From positions 124,001-188,000 of the forward strand of contig NZ_JAOQJQ010000003.1 in assembly GCF_025566885.1 (NCBI RefSeq): a stretch of 64,000 bases of DNA, in the 5' to 3' direction. Below are positions 17,843 to 25,952 of this stretch, in pieces. The DNA is from Brotonthovivens ammoniilytica. Lineage in GTDB: Bacteria; Bacillota; Clostridia; Lachnospirales; Lachnospiraceae. The notes under the pieces are model-generated. The model ran no database searches and had not been told where the DNA came from. It saw nothing but the letters and a program-made list of their open reading frames with translations. A program made the translations under genes and the position numbers. The first letter of the stretch is position 1. Every line of letters starts with the position of its first letter.

Positions 17843-18259
17843 TTATAGATAGATTGTTAGCAGTGCGCTGCAGACTAAGTCTCCGCTTACTGCTGCAGTT
17901 GTCTGAAATGTATAAAAACGTTTATCCCTGCTTAAAAAATGGGCATGAAGGAAAAGCTGGTCGCCGGGATATACAGGATGCAGAAAGTCTGCGTTTTGTA
18001 TACCGGAGAAAATCGGGAGCCTGCCGGATTCCTGTTCTGAAAGACACAGGGCGCAGGTCTGTGCCAGTGCTTCGATGATTAACACTCCCGGAAATACAGG
18101 ATTGCCCGGAAAATGCCCCTGAAAACAGGGTTCTGATGCGGCTACAGATTTTAATGCGGTACTGTCATTTCTGCTGAGTGAGAGAATGGAATCAATCATC
18201 AGCATAGGCGCTCTGTGGGGCAGCCTGGAAAAAACATCTGTATGAATCTGTTTATTCAT
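17843..18259 (-). CDS. FabZ-like 3-hydroxyacyl dehydratase (hotdog fold)
   Basis: A 138-residue hotdog-fold protein with the FabZ active-site pattern: H49 in GHFPGNPVFPG and E63 in LIIEALAQ. FabZ dehydrates 3-hydroxyacyl-ACP in fatty acid synthesis, but this copy lies four bases after an acyl-CoA dehydrogenase gene and within a CoA-thioester catabolic unit with no acyl carrier or Fab genes. It may therefore act on a CoA thioester or provide a dedicated dehydration step. Length is normal for FabZ. A housekeeping fatty-acid role cannot be excluded. Confidence 0.82.
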   Translation of the reverse strand: MNKQIHTDVFSRLPHRAPMLMIDSILSLSRNDSTALKSVAASEPCFQGHFPGNPVFPGVLIIEALAQTCALCLSEQESGRLPIFSGIQNADFLHPVYPGDQLFLHAHFLSRDKRFYTFQTTAAVSGDLVCSALLTIYL

Positions 18260-18263
18260 GGTT

Positions 18264-19403
18264 TTAATAGCGCCTTAAAACCTGGCCGGAGATGACTACT
18301 CTTTGGACTTCGTTTGTACCCTCATAAATCTGAAGAATTTTAGAATCCCGCAGCAGTTTTTCCACAGGATACTCCCTGCTGTAACCATAACCACCCAGAA
18401 TCTGTATCGCTTCTCCGGCATTTTTAAATGCCACATCTGCAGCATAGCATTTTGCAATGGCTGCTTCTCTGCTGTAAGGCATATGAGCCTCTGCAAGACA
18501 GAGAGTATGTACAATCATCTGACGTGCTGTTTCAACTCCGATTTCCATATCTGCCAGTTTAAACTGGATGGCCTGTAACTTGGCGATAGGCGCGCCGAAA
18601 CACTGTCTTTGCTTTGCGTAAACCGCAGCTTCGTCGATACAGCGCTGAGCGACGCCCACAGCGCTGGCTCCCACAAACGGGCGGGCCAGATCCAGTGTCT
18701 GCATGGCATATTTGAATCCTTCTCCTTCTTTTCCTAATAAATGATCTTCCGGAATGCGCACATCTTCAAACACTAAAGATGCAGTATCAGAGGAGCGCAG
18801 TCCCATCTTATCCTCATGTTTGTCAACGGAAAATCCCGGACGGTTTCGTTCCACAATAAATGCGGAGATTCCCTTTACCCCTTTTGTTTTGTCTGTCAGG
18901 GCAAATACTACAAAAATATCTGCATAGGTGCTGTTTGTAATAAAACATTTGGAGCCGTTGATAACATATTCATTTCCGTCCTTTACGGCAGTTGTCCGGG
19001 TTGCCGCCGCATCAGAGCCGGCGTCTGCCTCTGTCAGGGCAAAGGCGCCAAGGCCGCCTCCCACGATAACGTCAGAGTACATTTTTTTCTGTTCCGGGGT
19101 TCCGTGCATCAGCACCGGTTTCAGGCTGAGTGTAGTACCCATTAAAGTAGTGGCAAAGCCCAGATCATATTTTGCGAATTCTTCCATAACAGCGGCCACT
19201 GTTACATAGTCAATGCCGCTTCCACCGAATTCTTCCGGAATCTCAAGACAGTGATATCCGATTTCCATGGCTTTTTTTACTGTATCCAGAGGAAAGGTTC
19301 CATCTTTATCCCACTGTGCCGCAAAAGGCTTGATTTCCTTTTCACAGAAGTCGTGTGCCATTTTCACGATGTCTTTCTGATCTTCGTTTAACATGTATCC
19401 CAT
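18264..19403 (-). CDS. Acyl-CoA dehydrogenase (butyryl-CoA dehydrogenase-like)
   Basis: A 379-residue flavoprotein of the short-chain acyl-CoA dehydrogenase family. Signatures include ALTEADAGSDA near the middle, the C-terminal GGYGYSREYPVEK, and the catalytic base E361 in QIYEGTNE. It interconverts a saturated acyl-CoA and the 2-enoyl-CoA using EtfAB as electron partner; etfBA lie just across the divergent CoA-transferase gene. The ATG at 19401-19403 follows AAGGAGG. A perfect sigma-54 promoter match sits 48 bases upstream (19451-19466). In this context it probably reduces crotonyl-CoA or an analogue. Substrate chain length is inferred from family only. Confidence 0.92.
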   Translation of the reverse strand: MGYMLNEDQKDIVKMAHDFCEKEIKPFAAQWDKDGTFPLDTVKKAMEIGYHCLEIPEEFGGSGIDYVTVAAVMEEFAKYDLGFATTLMGTTLSLKPVLMHGTPEQKKMYSDVIVGGGLGAFALTEADAGSDAAATRTTAVKDGNEYVINGSKCFITNSTYADIFVVFALTDKTKGVKGISAFIVERNRPGFSVDKHEDKMGLRSSDTASLVFEDVRIPEDHLLGKEGEGFKYAMQTLDLARPFVGASAVGVAQRCIDEAAVYAKQRQCFGAPIAKLQAIQFKLADMEIGVETARQMIVHTLCLAEAHMPYSREAAIAKCYAADVAFKNAGEAIQILGGYGYSREYPVEKLLRDSKILQIYEGTNEVQRVVISGQVLRRY

Positions 19404-19450
19404 AGTATTGTCCTCCTTAAAATTAGTTTTCACTTGTTACGTTTTTTTAG

Positions 19451-19466
19451 AGCAATCTGCATGCCA
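19451..19466 (-). promoter_or_regulatory. Sigma-54 (-24/-12) promoter for acyl-CoA dehydrogenase
   Basis: On the minus strand the sequence reads TGGCATGCAGATTGCT, a full match to TGGCAYRNNNNTTGCW, 48 bases before the acyl-CoA dehydrogenase ATG. Confidence 0.82.
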
Positions 19467-19578
19467 GAAAAATACAGTGTATTTGTGCTGTCCCTGTTAA
19501 GAAAGCGTTTACTTTTTGCATTTGGTGTATAAAAAAGAAACAAAATGAAGCCATTCATTTACTTATAAAAATAAAAAA

Positions 19579-20883
19579 TTACAATAAATGAAGTATTTTG
19601 GCTGACTCTATTAATTCATCTCTAAAATCCGGATGGGCCAGACTGATCAGTGCCCTGGCTCTGTCGGACATAGACAGGGTTTTTAAATTGATGCACCCGT
19701 ATTCTGTGGCCACATACTGAATGTCTGCCCGGGCGGTGGTAACGGCGGATCCGGGGGGAAGGTTCCCCACAATCCGGCTGGAGCGGCCGCATTTATTTTC
19801 AATGGTACTTGTAAGGGCGATAAAGGATTTTCCGCCTTTGGACATCTGCGCTCCACGGACGTAATCCACCTGTCCACCGGTGGCGCTCTGCTGTTTGCCG
19901 CCAAGACAGTCGGCGGCTGCCTGGCCGTACAGATCTATGGACATGGCAGTGTTTACACTGATCATATTGTCGTTGCGGGCGATGACGGAAGGGTCATTTA
20001 CCATATGAAAAGGAGCAAAATAAATATCTTCATTCTGATTGACGTAATCATAAAGCTCTTTTGTTCCAAGGGCGAAAGATGTTACTGTTTTTCCTTTCAT
20101 GTAGTTTTTCCGCCTGTTGGTTACAACACCGGATTTCATCAGATCCATCATGGAATCTGTAAGCATTTCTGTATGAATACCAAGATCATTATGATTTCCA
20201 AGACCGTAGCCGATGGCATTTGAAATGCCTCCCAGTCCGAGCTGTATCGTTGCACCGTCGGGAATCAGTTTTACGATATGTCCGGAAAGGGTACGCAGCG
20301 TATCGTCAAAGGACAGATTAGGCATGGCAAATATTTCGTCATCTGCTTCTGTTATGATATCTGCCTGTGAAACGTGAATGCAGCTGCTTTCACCGTGGAC
20401 GAAGGGGGCATTTTTATTTACCTGTAAAACCACCCGGTGAGAGAGCTGGCGGATATAGTCATGAAACGTGCTGCCATAGGCGCCGTAACTCATAAAACCT
20501 TTTTCGTCAGGAGGAGAAACCTCCAGAAAAGCAATATTGGGGCGGGCGATTTCGCGGCACCATAAGCGGATCTGGCTTAAATGGAGCGAAGTAAAACGGG
20601 TCTGGCCGTTTTTGATACCGGTATGCTCTCCGGGACCGGCAAAATAACTGAGAGTAGAAAAGTGTCCACGGGCTTCGGGCAGAAAAAACGGCAGGATTCT
20701 GGGAGTAAGGCCGTGGCAGATTAAAACATCCTCAAGCTCCGCTCTGCGCTCATATAATGCTTCCGCAAGTTTAAAAGCAATGCTGGAGGCTGTTCCGATG
20801 TAGACCCGGTCACCGCTTCCCACTATTTTAACTGCATCAGATACCGGACGTAATTTTTCCTGATAAAGCTGTTTCCAATCCAT
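19579..20883 (-). CDS. Acetyl-CoA hydrolase/transferase family CoA-transferase (4-hydroxybutyrate CoA-transferase-like)
   Basis: A 434-residue class I CoA-transferase of the Cat1/AbfT family. The catalytic Glu is E239 in IHTEMLTD, matching E238 of Clostridium aminobutyricum 4-hydroxybutyrate CoA-transferase, and the oxyanion region reads GLGGISNAIG. The C-terminal GGQVDYVRGAQMSKGGKS is typical. Such enzymes move CoA between acetyl-CoA and 4-hydroxybutyrate, butyrate or related acids. The co-regulated 4-hydroxybutyryl-CoA dehydratase favours 4-hydroxybutyrate or a homologue as acceptor. It is divergent from etfB, with a sigma-54 promoter 54 bases upstream. Confidence 0.88.
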   Translation of the reverse strand: MDWKQLYQEKLRPVSDAVKIVGSGDRVYIGTASSIAFKLAEALYERRAELEDVLICHGLTPRILPFFLPEARGHFSTLSYFAGPGEHTGIKNGQTRFTSLHLSQIRLWCREIARPNIAFLEVSPPDEKGFMSYGAYGSTFHDYIRQLSHRVVLQVNKNAPFVHGESSCIHVSQADIITEADDEIFAMPNLSFDDTLRTLSGHIVKLIPDGATIQLGLGGISNAIGYGLGNHNDLGIHTEMLTDSMMDLMKSGVVTNRRKNYMKGKTVTSFALGTKELYDYVNQNEDIYFAPFHMVNDPSVIARNDNMISVNTAMSIDLYGQAAADCLGGKQQSATGGQVDYVRGAQMSKGGKSFIALTSTIENKCGRSSRIVGNLPPGSAVTTARADIQYVATEYGCINLKTLSMSDRARALISLAHPDFRDELIESAKILHLL

Positions 20884-20936
20884 AAGTCATGTTTCCTTTC
20901 TGTTCTGATTTTGTTTTGAATGATGAAATGTAAAAA

Positions 20937-20952
20937 TGCAAAAGGTATGCCA
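20937..20952 (-). promoter_or_regulatory. Sigma-54 (-24/-12) promoter for CoA-transferase
   Basis: On the minus strand the sequence reads TGGCATACCTTTTGCA, a full match to the -24/-12 consensus. It is back to back with the etfB promoter, with 40 bases between the two -24 boxes. Confidence 0.85.
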
Positions 20953-20992
20953 GTTTAGCTGAAAAAGTAAAAAAATGGCAGAAATTAGAAAG

Positions 20993-21008
20993 TGGCATAT
21001 CTTTTGCA
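20993..21008 (+). promoter_or_regulatory. Sigma-54 (-24/-12) promoter for etfBA
   Basis: TGGCATATCTTTTGCA fully matches TGGCAYRNNNNTTGCW, 55 bases before the etfB ATG. Confidence 0.85.
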
Positions 21009-21063
21009 TGAAAGTCAGAGGAAGATATGAAACATATACAAAAAATTTCAGGAGGTATTAGCT

Positions 21064-21867
21064 ATGAACATGCTTGTTTGTGTGAAACAGGTTCCGGATA
21101 CGACAGAGATTAAAATAGATCCGGTGAAAAACACATTAATCAGAGACGGCGTGCCAAGTATTTTAAATCCCTTTGACGGATATGCCCTTGAGGCGGCGGC
21201 ACGCATCAAGGATCAGAATCCGGAATCGAAGATTGTCGTCATTACTATGGGGCCTCCCCAGGCGCAGGCTGTATTAAAAGAAGCCATTGCAATTGCGGCG
21301 GATGGTGCATATCTGATATCAGGAAGAAGTTTCGGAGGATCAGATACACTTGCCACCAGTTATATTTTGTCTCAGGCTGTCAAAGAGATTGAAAAGAAAG
21401 AAGGGAAATTTGATATTATTTTCTGCGGAAAACAGGCCATAGACGGGGATACTGCTCAGGTTGGACCGGAAATAGCGGAACATTTGGGGTATCCGCAGGT
21501 GACTTATGGACTGGAAGCAGAATTAAAAGAAGACCAGGTCATCGTGAAAAAAGAAACGGAGGAAGGAGCGGAGCTGATTGGAGTTCAGATGCCATGTGTT
21601 CTGACCTTTACAAAACCGGCCTGGGATCCAAGATATCCTACTATGAAACGGAAATTAATGGCCAACCGGGCGGAAATTCCGGTGATCAGTGATGAGGAAC
21701 TGACCTCTATAGACAGAGCCAAAATCGGCTTAAAAGGTTCTCCCACCAAGGTAAAAAGGACCTTTGTACCCCAGAAGAAACAGGGAGGCGTGATCATAGC
21801 GGAAGAAAATGCGGAAGAATCAGCCAGAAAACTGTATCGGCTGCTTGGCGATGCGGGAATTATGTAA
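21064..21867 (+). CDS. etfB: Electron transfer flavoprotein beta subunit
   Basis: A 267-residue EtfB with the N-terminal MNMLVCVKQVPDT, the nucleotide-binding stretch GKQAIDGDTAQVGP, and the C-terminal EtfB signature in VLTFTKPAWDPRYPT. It forms a heterodimer with the adjacent EtfA and carries electrons to or from acyl-CoA dehydrogenase. Whether it is of the flavin-bifurcating type cannot be settled by eye, though such EtfAB are usual in anaerobic butyrate formers. The start follows GGAGGTATTAGCT. It is transcribed from a sigma-54 promoter shared back to back with the CoA-transferase gene. Confidence 0.95.
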   Translation: MNMLVCVKQVPDTTEIKIDPVKNTLIRDGVPSILNPFDGYALEAAARIKDQNPESKIVVITMGPPQAQAVLKEAIAIAADGAYLISGRSFGGSDTLATSYILSQAVKEIEKKEGKFDIIFCGKQAIDGDTAQVGPEIAEHLGYPQVTYGLEAELKEDQVIVKKETEEGAELIGVQMPCVLTFTKPAWDPRYPTMKRKLMANRAEIPVISDEELTSIDRAKIGLKGSPTKVKRTFVPQKKQGGVIIAEENAEESARKLYRLLGDAGIM

Positions 21868-21881
21868 GGAGGTCAGACAAA

Positions 21882-22892
21882 ATGGAAGCAAAAACAAAGG
21901 ATCTATGGGTGTTTATAGAAACAAATAAAGATGGAAGTGCTAAAAACGTAGGGCTTGAACTGCTGACGCCGGGGAGGGCTCTGGCGGGCAGACAGGGCGG
22001 AGGGCTCACTGCCGTTGTTATTGGATACAATGTAAAATCTGCCGTGCAGGCGGCGGATATCTATGGGGCGGACACCATAATTACAGTAGACGGGCCTGAA
22101 TATCAGGACTATACAACGGATGCTTATACCCATGCAATCTGTAAGCTGGTGGAAAAGTACGGCCCCACAAGTATGCTGATTGGAGCTACCAACAACGGCC
22201 GTGATCTTGGCCCGAGGGTGGCCTGCCGATTGAAGACAGGTCTGACTGCAGACTGCACAAGTCTGGATATAGATGAAGAATCAGGAAATGTGGCCTGGAC
22301 CAGACCAGCTTTTGGTGGAAATCTCATGGCAACGATTTTATGTCCGGATCACAGGCCGCAGATTGGAACCGTACGGCCAGGTGTATTTAAAAAAGGGCAG
22401 GAGACGGAAAGGAGTGCAGTCATTATCCGGGAAGATATTCCTGTAGATCAAAAAGATATCCGGACACAGATCCTTGAAGTTATCCGGGATATGAATGAGG
22501 AAAACGTAGATCTGGAGGGAGCAGAAATTATTGTATCCGGAGGCAGAGGTGTAGGAGGACCGGAAGGGTTTGAGGTAATAAAAAAACTGGCGGATGAGCT
22601 GGGAGCAGTTGTGGGGGCATCCAGAGCCGCAGTGGATTTAGGATGGATTTCCCATACCCATCAGGTAGGGCAGACAGGAAAGACTGTGGGACCGAAGCTG
22701 TATATTGCCTGTGGTATTTCCGGCGCTATTCAGCATCTAGCGGGAATGAGCAGTTCGGATTGTATTGTTGCAGTCAATAAAGATCCGGATGCTCCGATAT
22801 TCGGCGCGGCAGATTACGGAATCGTTGGAAATCTGTTTGAGGTTCTTCCTGTGCTGACGGAAGAAATTCAAAAAAGCAGAAAACTTATCTGA
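21882..22892 (+). CDS. etfA: Electron transfer flavoprotein alpha subunit
   Basis: A 336-residue EtfA. The C-terminal FAD domain is clear: IIVSGGRGVGG, GASRAAVDLGWI, the signature QVGQTGKTVGPKLYIACGISG and the AVNKDPDAPIF strand, each typical of EtfA. It starts 14 bases after etfB with AAGGAGGTCAGACAAA as RBS. It pairs with EtfB and the acyl-CoA dehydrogenase encoded at 18264-19403. No extra ferredoxin domain is fused. After its stop comes a tandem pair of structured repeats, so the etfBA transcript probably ends there. Confidence 0.95.
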   Translation: MEAKTKDLWVFIETNKDGSAKNVGLELLTPGRALAGRQGGGLTAVVIGYNVKSAVQAADIYGADTIITVDGPEYQDYTTDAYTHAICKLVEKYGPTSMLIGATNNGRDLGPRVACRLKTGLTADCTSLDIDEESGNVAWTRPAFGGNLMATILCPDHRPQIGTVRPGVFKKGQETERSAVIIREDIPVDQKDIRTQILEVIRDMNEENVDLEGAEIIVSGGRGVGGPEGFEVIKKLADELGAVVGASRAAVDLGWISHTHQVGQTGKTVGPKLYIACGISGAIQHLAGMSSSDCIVAVNKDPDAPIFGAADYGIVGNLFEVLPVLTEEIQKSRKLI

Positions 22893-22910
22893 CAGTATAC
22901 AAGAGATACA

Positions 22911-23160
22911 GCGGAGTGCATTTTTTATACAATGGGAACCTTGTTCCCATTGTATAAAAACGCTCCGCGAGGAGGCGCACAGGCGCGAAGATGAAAAAAG
23001 CCGCAGGCGGCCGCGCCAGGCGCAAGAATGTGCCAGAGCACATTCTATTTAGAATGGGAACCTTGTTTCCAGTGTATAAAAACACCCCCCATGAAGGAGC
23101 ACCGGCGTGAAAATGAAAAATGCCGCAGGCGGCCGCGCCGGGCGCAAAAACTGGCATGAC
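22911..23160. repeat. Tandem pair of structured intergenic repeats, copies B1 and B2
   Basis: This is the main content of the 324-base gap between etfA and the dehydratase. Copy B1 begins with a perfect 17-base stem (22922-22938 with 22944-22960, loop CCTTG), flanked by GCGGAG/CTCCGC outer arms. It continues with GGAGGCGCAC, CCGCAGGCGGCCGCGCC and an AGAATGTGC/GCACATTCT stem (23025-23046). Copy B2 repeats the order imperfectly from about 23047. The last bases of B2 run into the dehydratase sigma-54 promoter. Confidence 0.8.
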
Positions 23161-23167
23161 GATTGCT
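23152..23167 (+). promoter_or_regulatory. Sigma-54 (-24/-12) promoter for the dehydratase operon
   Basis: TGGCATGACGATTGCT fully matches the -24/-12 consensus, 49 bases before the dehydratase ATG and directly after repeat copy B2. Confidence 0.85.
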
Positions 23168-23216
23168 TCATAATAAAGTGATAACAAAAGCAGATGAAAA
23201 TAAGAAAGGAGATCAT

Positions 23217-24695
23217 ATGGCAGCAATATCTACAATAAATAAACCCATTGAAACAGCGGAGGAATACGTACAGAGTCTAAGAGATATGAAAACGGAAATC
23301 TGGGCCTTTGGAGAAAAGGTTTCCAATATTCCGGATCACCCGCTGTTTATACCACATGTAAATGCAGTAGCGAAAACTTATGAGATGCCATTTCCTGTTA
23401 AGAGTCATCTTACAGGAAATACCATTAACCGGTTCAATCATATTCATCAGGGTCCGGAAGATCTGGTGGCAAAAGTAAAAATGCTGCGGGCGCTGAATCA
23501 GCAGACAGGATGCTGTATCCAGCGATGTGCAGGTATGGACGCTTTAAATGCTACTTATATTGTGACCTATGAAATTGATAAAAAGTATGGAACGAACTAT
23601 CATGAAAGATTTAAAAAATTCATGACCTACCTGCAGGACTATAATCTGGTAACCATCGGCGGCATGACAGATCCCAAGGGCGACAGAAGCAAAAAGGCAA
23701 ACCAGCAGAAAGATCCTGATATTTTCCTTCATGTAGTGGAAGAGCGGGAAGACGGAATTATTGTTCGGGGAGCAAAAGCGCATCTCACCGGTGTTTCCGG
23801 AGCTCACGAGCTTATGGTATTTCCAACAGAAAACATGAAAGAAGATGCAAAAGATTATGCGGTTGTATTTTCCTGTCCGGTAAATACGCCGGGAATTACA
23901 TATATTTTTGGGCGTCAGACTAATGACAGCCGGAAACTGGATACGGAGTATCCCATTGACCAGGGAAATCCCAAATATGCCTGCGTAGGCGGCGAATGTC
24001 TGGCAGTATTTGATAATGTGTTTATCCCCTGGGAAGACGTTTATATGTATAAAGAATATGAATTTGCCGGAATGTTTGTGGAAGCATTTGCAACGGCTCA
24101 CCGCCAGAACTATGGAGCCTGCAAAGGCGGAATTGCAGATGTTTTAATCGGCGCTGTTTACGGCATTGCAAAGGTAAACGGAGTAGAACGGGTAGGACAT
24201 GTAAAAGACAAAATTGCAGATATGATCAATTTGTCTGAAACGTTATATGCCGGTTCCATTGCCTGCTCCTATGAAGGACACCAGACGGAATCCGGGGCAT
24301 GGCGTGCAGATACCATGCTTGCAAATATAACAAAACATAATACAACAAAGTTTGTGTATGACATTAACCGGATTGCCCATGACCTTTCCGGAGGGCTTTT
24401 GGCAACACTGCCATCCGAGGCTGATTTAAGACATCCGGAAATCGGGCCTTTAATTGAACGTTTCCTGGCAGGCACAGATGCTATGTCCACAGAGGATAAA
24501 ATGAGACTGTACCGTCTTGTGGAAACATTAAGCGGCGGAACTGCGGCGGTAGAATCCATGCACGGAGCGGGTTCTCCACAGTCCCAGCGTATTATGATGC
24601 TTCGTGACGCGAAGCTGGAGCAGAAGCTGAAGTTTGCACAGCAGCTGGTGGGCTGCAGAGGATGTAACGGCTGTGATGGATGTAAGCAGGATTAA
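23217..24695 (+). CDS. 4-hydroxybutyryl-CoA dehydratase / vinylacetyl-CoA delta-isomerase
   Basis: A 492-residue member of the HpaB-like flavoprotein family. All four [4Fe-4S] ligands known from Clostridium aminobutyricum AbfD (C99, C103, H292, C299) have counterparts at the same spacing: C100-x3-C104 in CCIQRCAG, and H295-x6-C302 in HRQNYGAC. This separates it from the flavin-only 4-hydroxyphenylacetate hydroxylases. The enzyme dehydrates 4-hydroxybutyryl-CoA to crotonyl-CoA by a ketyl-radical route and is oxygen sensitive. The ATG follows AAAGGAG. The C-terminus ends in an unusual C-x2-C-x2-C-x2-C tail, GCRGCNGCDGCKQD. Substrate homologues remain possible. Confidence 0.9.
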   Translation: MAAISTINKPIETAEEYVQSLRDMKTEIWAFGEKVSNIPDHPLFIPHVNAVAKTYEMPFPVKSHLTGNTINRFNHIHQGPEDLVAKVKMLRALNQQTGCCIQRCAGMDALNATYIVTYEIDKKYGTNYHERFKKFMTYLQDYNLVTIGGMTDPKGDRSKKANQQKDPDIFLHVVEEREDGIIVRGAKAHLTGVSGAHELMVFPTENMKEDAKDYAVVFSCPVNTPGITYIFGRQTNDSRKLDTEYPIDQGNPKYACVGGECLAVFDNVFIPWEDVYMYKEYEFAGMFVEAFATAHRQNYGACKGGIADVLIGAVYGIAKVNGVERVGHVKDKIADMINLSETLYAGSIACSYEGHQTESGAWRADTMLANITKHNTTKFVYDINRIAHDLSGGLLATLPSEADLRHPEIGPLIERFLAGTDAMSTEDKMRLYRLVETLSGGTAAVESMHGAGSPQSQRIMMLRDAKLEQKLKFAQQLVGCRGCNGCDGCKQD

Positions 24696-24736
24696 AGCTT
24701 TGAAAAAACTGTGACAGAAAAAATCAGGAGGAAAAC

Positions 24737-25522
24737 ATGGAATATCGTTCAATGATTCTTACAAAAGAAGACAGTATCGCTATCATTCAGATGAATCATC
24801 CAGAAGCTATGAATGCGCTGGAGGAAGAACTGGCGGCAGAATTACTCAGTGCATATAAAGATGTGGCTGAGGATCCTGAAATTGGAGCGGTGATTTTAAC
24901 CGGCGCTGGAAAGGCTTTTTGTGCAGGAGGAGACTTAAAACTCCTCTCCAGAGGATTTGAAACTGCAGAGGCAGGATATGATTATATGAAGTCTTTTCGG
25001 GAGATGGTAACGCTTTTTATGAATATGCCAAAACCAACCATTGCTGCTGTTAATGGGTTTGCAGTAGGGGCAGGCTTTTGCATTGCCATGCAGGCGGATC
25101 TGATTCTGGCCTCTGATCAGGCAAAATTTGGTATGGCATTTGCAAATGTGGGACTGATTCCTGATCTGGCCGGGATGTATACACTGCCAAGACTGGTAGG
25201 GCTTCACAGAGCAAAGGAACTGGTTTTTACAGGACGGACGATCAGCGCCTCAGAGGCGGAAGAAATGGGAATCGTAAACAGGGTCATTTCTCATGATGAG
25301 CTGCTGGCGGAAGCGAAGAAACTGGCTGTAAAACTGGCTGCAGGTCCCAGAGTGGCTCTTCGCATGGCCAAAAACGTAATGAATGATTCTGTTAATATGA
25401 CGCTGGAACAGCTTCTTGACTTAGAACCCCATGCCCAGGCTATCTGTTTCCAGAGCGAAGACCATAAAATTGGAGTAAAGGCATTTTTTGATAAAGAAAA
25501 ACCTGTGTTCAAAGGAAAATAG
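24737..25522 (+). CDS. Enoyl-CoA hydratase/isomerase family protein
   Basis: A 261-residue crotonase-fold protein. The oxyanion-hole segments are GAGKAFCAGGDLK and AVNGFAVGAGFCIAMQADL. At the usual catalytic positions it shows Asp/Gly-rich variation (NVGLIPDLAG), so hydratase, isomerase or thioesterase-like chemistry cannot be separated by eye. It lies 41 bases after the 4-hydroxybutyryl-CoA dehydratase gene with its own CAGGAGG, and in that context could hydrate crotonyl-CoA or an analogue. Length and start are normal for the family. Confidence 0.88.
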   Translation: MEYRSMILTKEDSIAIIQMNHPEAMNALEEELAAELLSAYKDVAEDPEIGAVILTGAGKAFCAGGDLKLLSRGFETAEAGYDYMKSFREMVTLFMNMPKPTIAAVNGFAVGAGFCIAMQADLILASDQAKFGMAFANVGLIPDLAGMYTLPRLVGLHRAKELVFTGRTISASEAEEMGIVNRVISHDELLAEAKKLAVKLAAGPRVALRMAKNVMNDSVNMTLEQLLDLEPHAQAICFQSEDHKIGVKAFFDKEKPVFKGK

Positions 25523-25598
25523 AAGTATGAGACAACCGGCAGAGCCGCCGGGTATTGAAACTATAAATAAATGAAAGGTAGAAGAAAGGAAAAAAATT

Positions 25599-25850
25599 AT
25601 GGCAAAAGTAGAAATTAACATGCCTCGTTTTGGAGCGCAGATGAAAGAAGGAAAAATTCTCAACTGGATGGTAAGTGTAGGAGATCATGTAGAGGAAGAC
25701 GACGGCCTGCTGGAAGTGAAAGCTGAGAAGATGGATGCAGAGGTGGAGTCTTTATATACCGGCACTGTCATTGAAATTATCGCAAAGGAAGGCGAAGTAT
25801 ATCCGGTGGGAGCCGTACTTGGATATATGGATGCCGAAGACGAAGACTAA
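25599..25850 (+). CDS. Free-standing lipoyl-domain protein (split E2 carrier)
   Basis: An 83-residue protein that is a single biotinyl/lipoyl domain. The alignment G28-D29 ... L37-x2-V40-K-A-E43-K44 places K44 in AEKMDAEV where lipoyl-lysine sits in E2 proteins. The neighbouring Met makes it slightly biotin-like, but no biotin-dependent carboxylase is nearby, while E1, E2, E3 and a lipoate ligase are. The catalytic E2 encoded at 34281-35024 has no lipoyl domain, so this protein probably supplies the swinging arm in trans. AGAAAGGAAAAAAATT precedes the ATG. Confidence 0.82.
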   Translation: MAKVEINMPRFGAQMKEGKILNWMVSVGDHVEEDDGLLEVKAEKMDAEVESLYTGTVIEIIAKEGEVYPVGAVLGYMDAEDED

Positions 25851-25952
25851 TAAATAGGTAGATCATGTATGATGTCTGGCCATCTGATGCAGTCATATGC
25901 ATTGGATGGCTGTTTTAAAAATTCGGTACGTATTTGACACGGGGGATGATCT

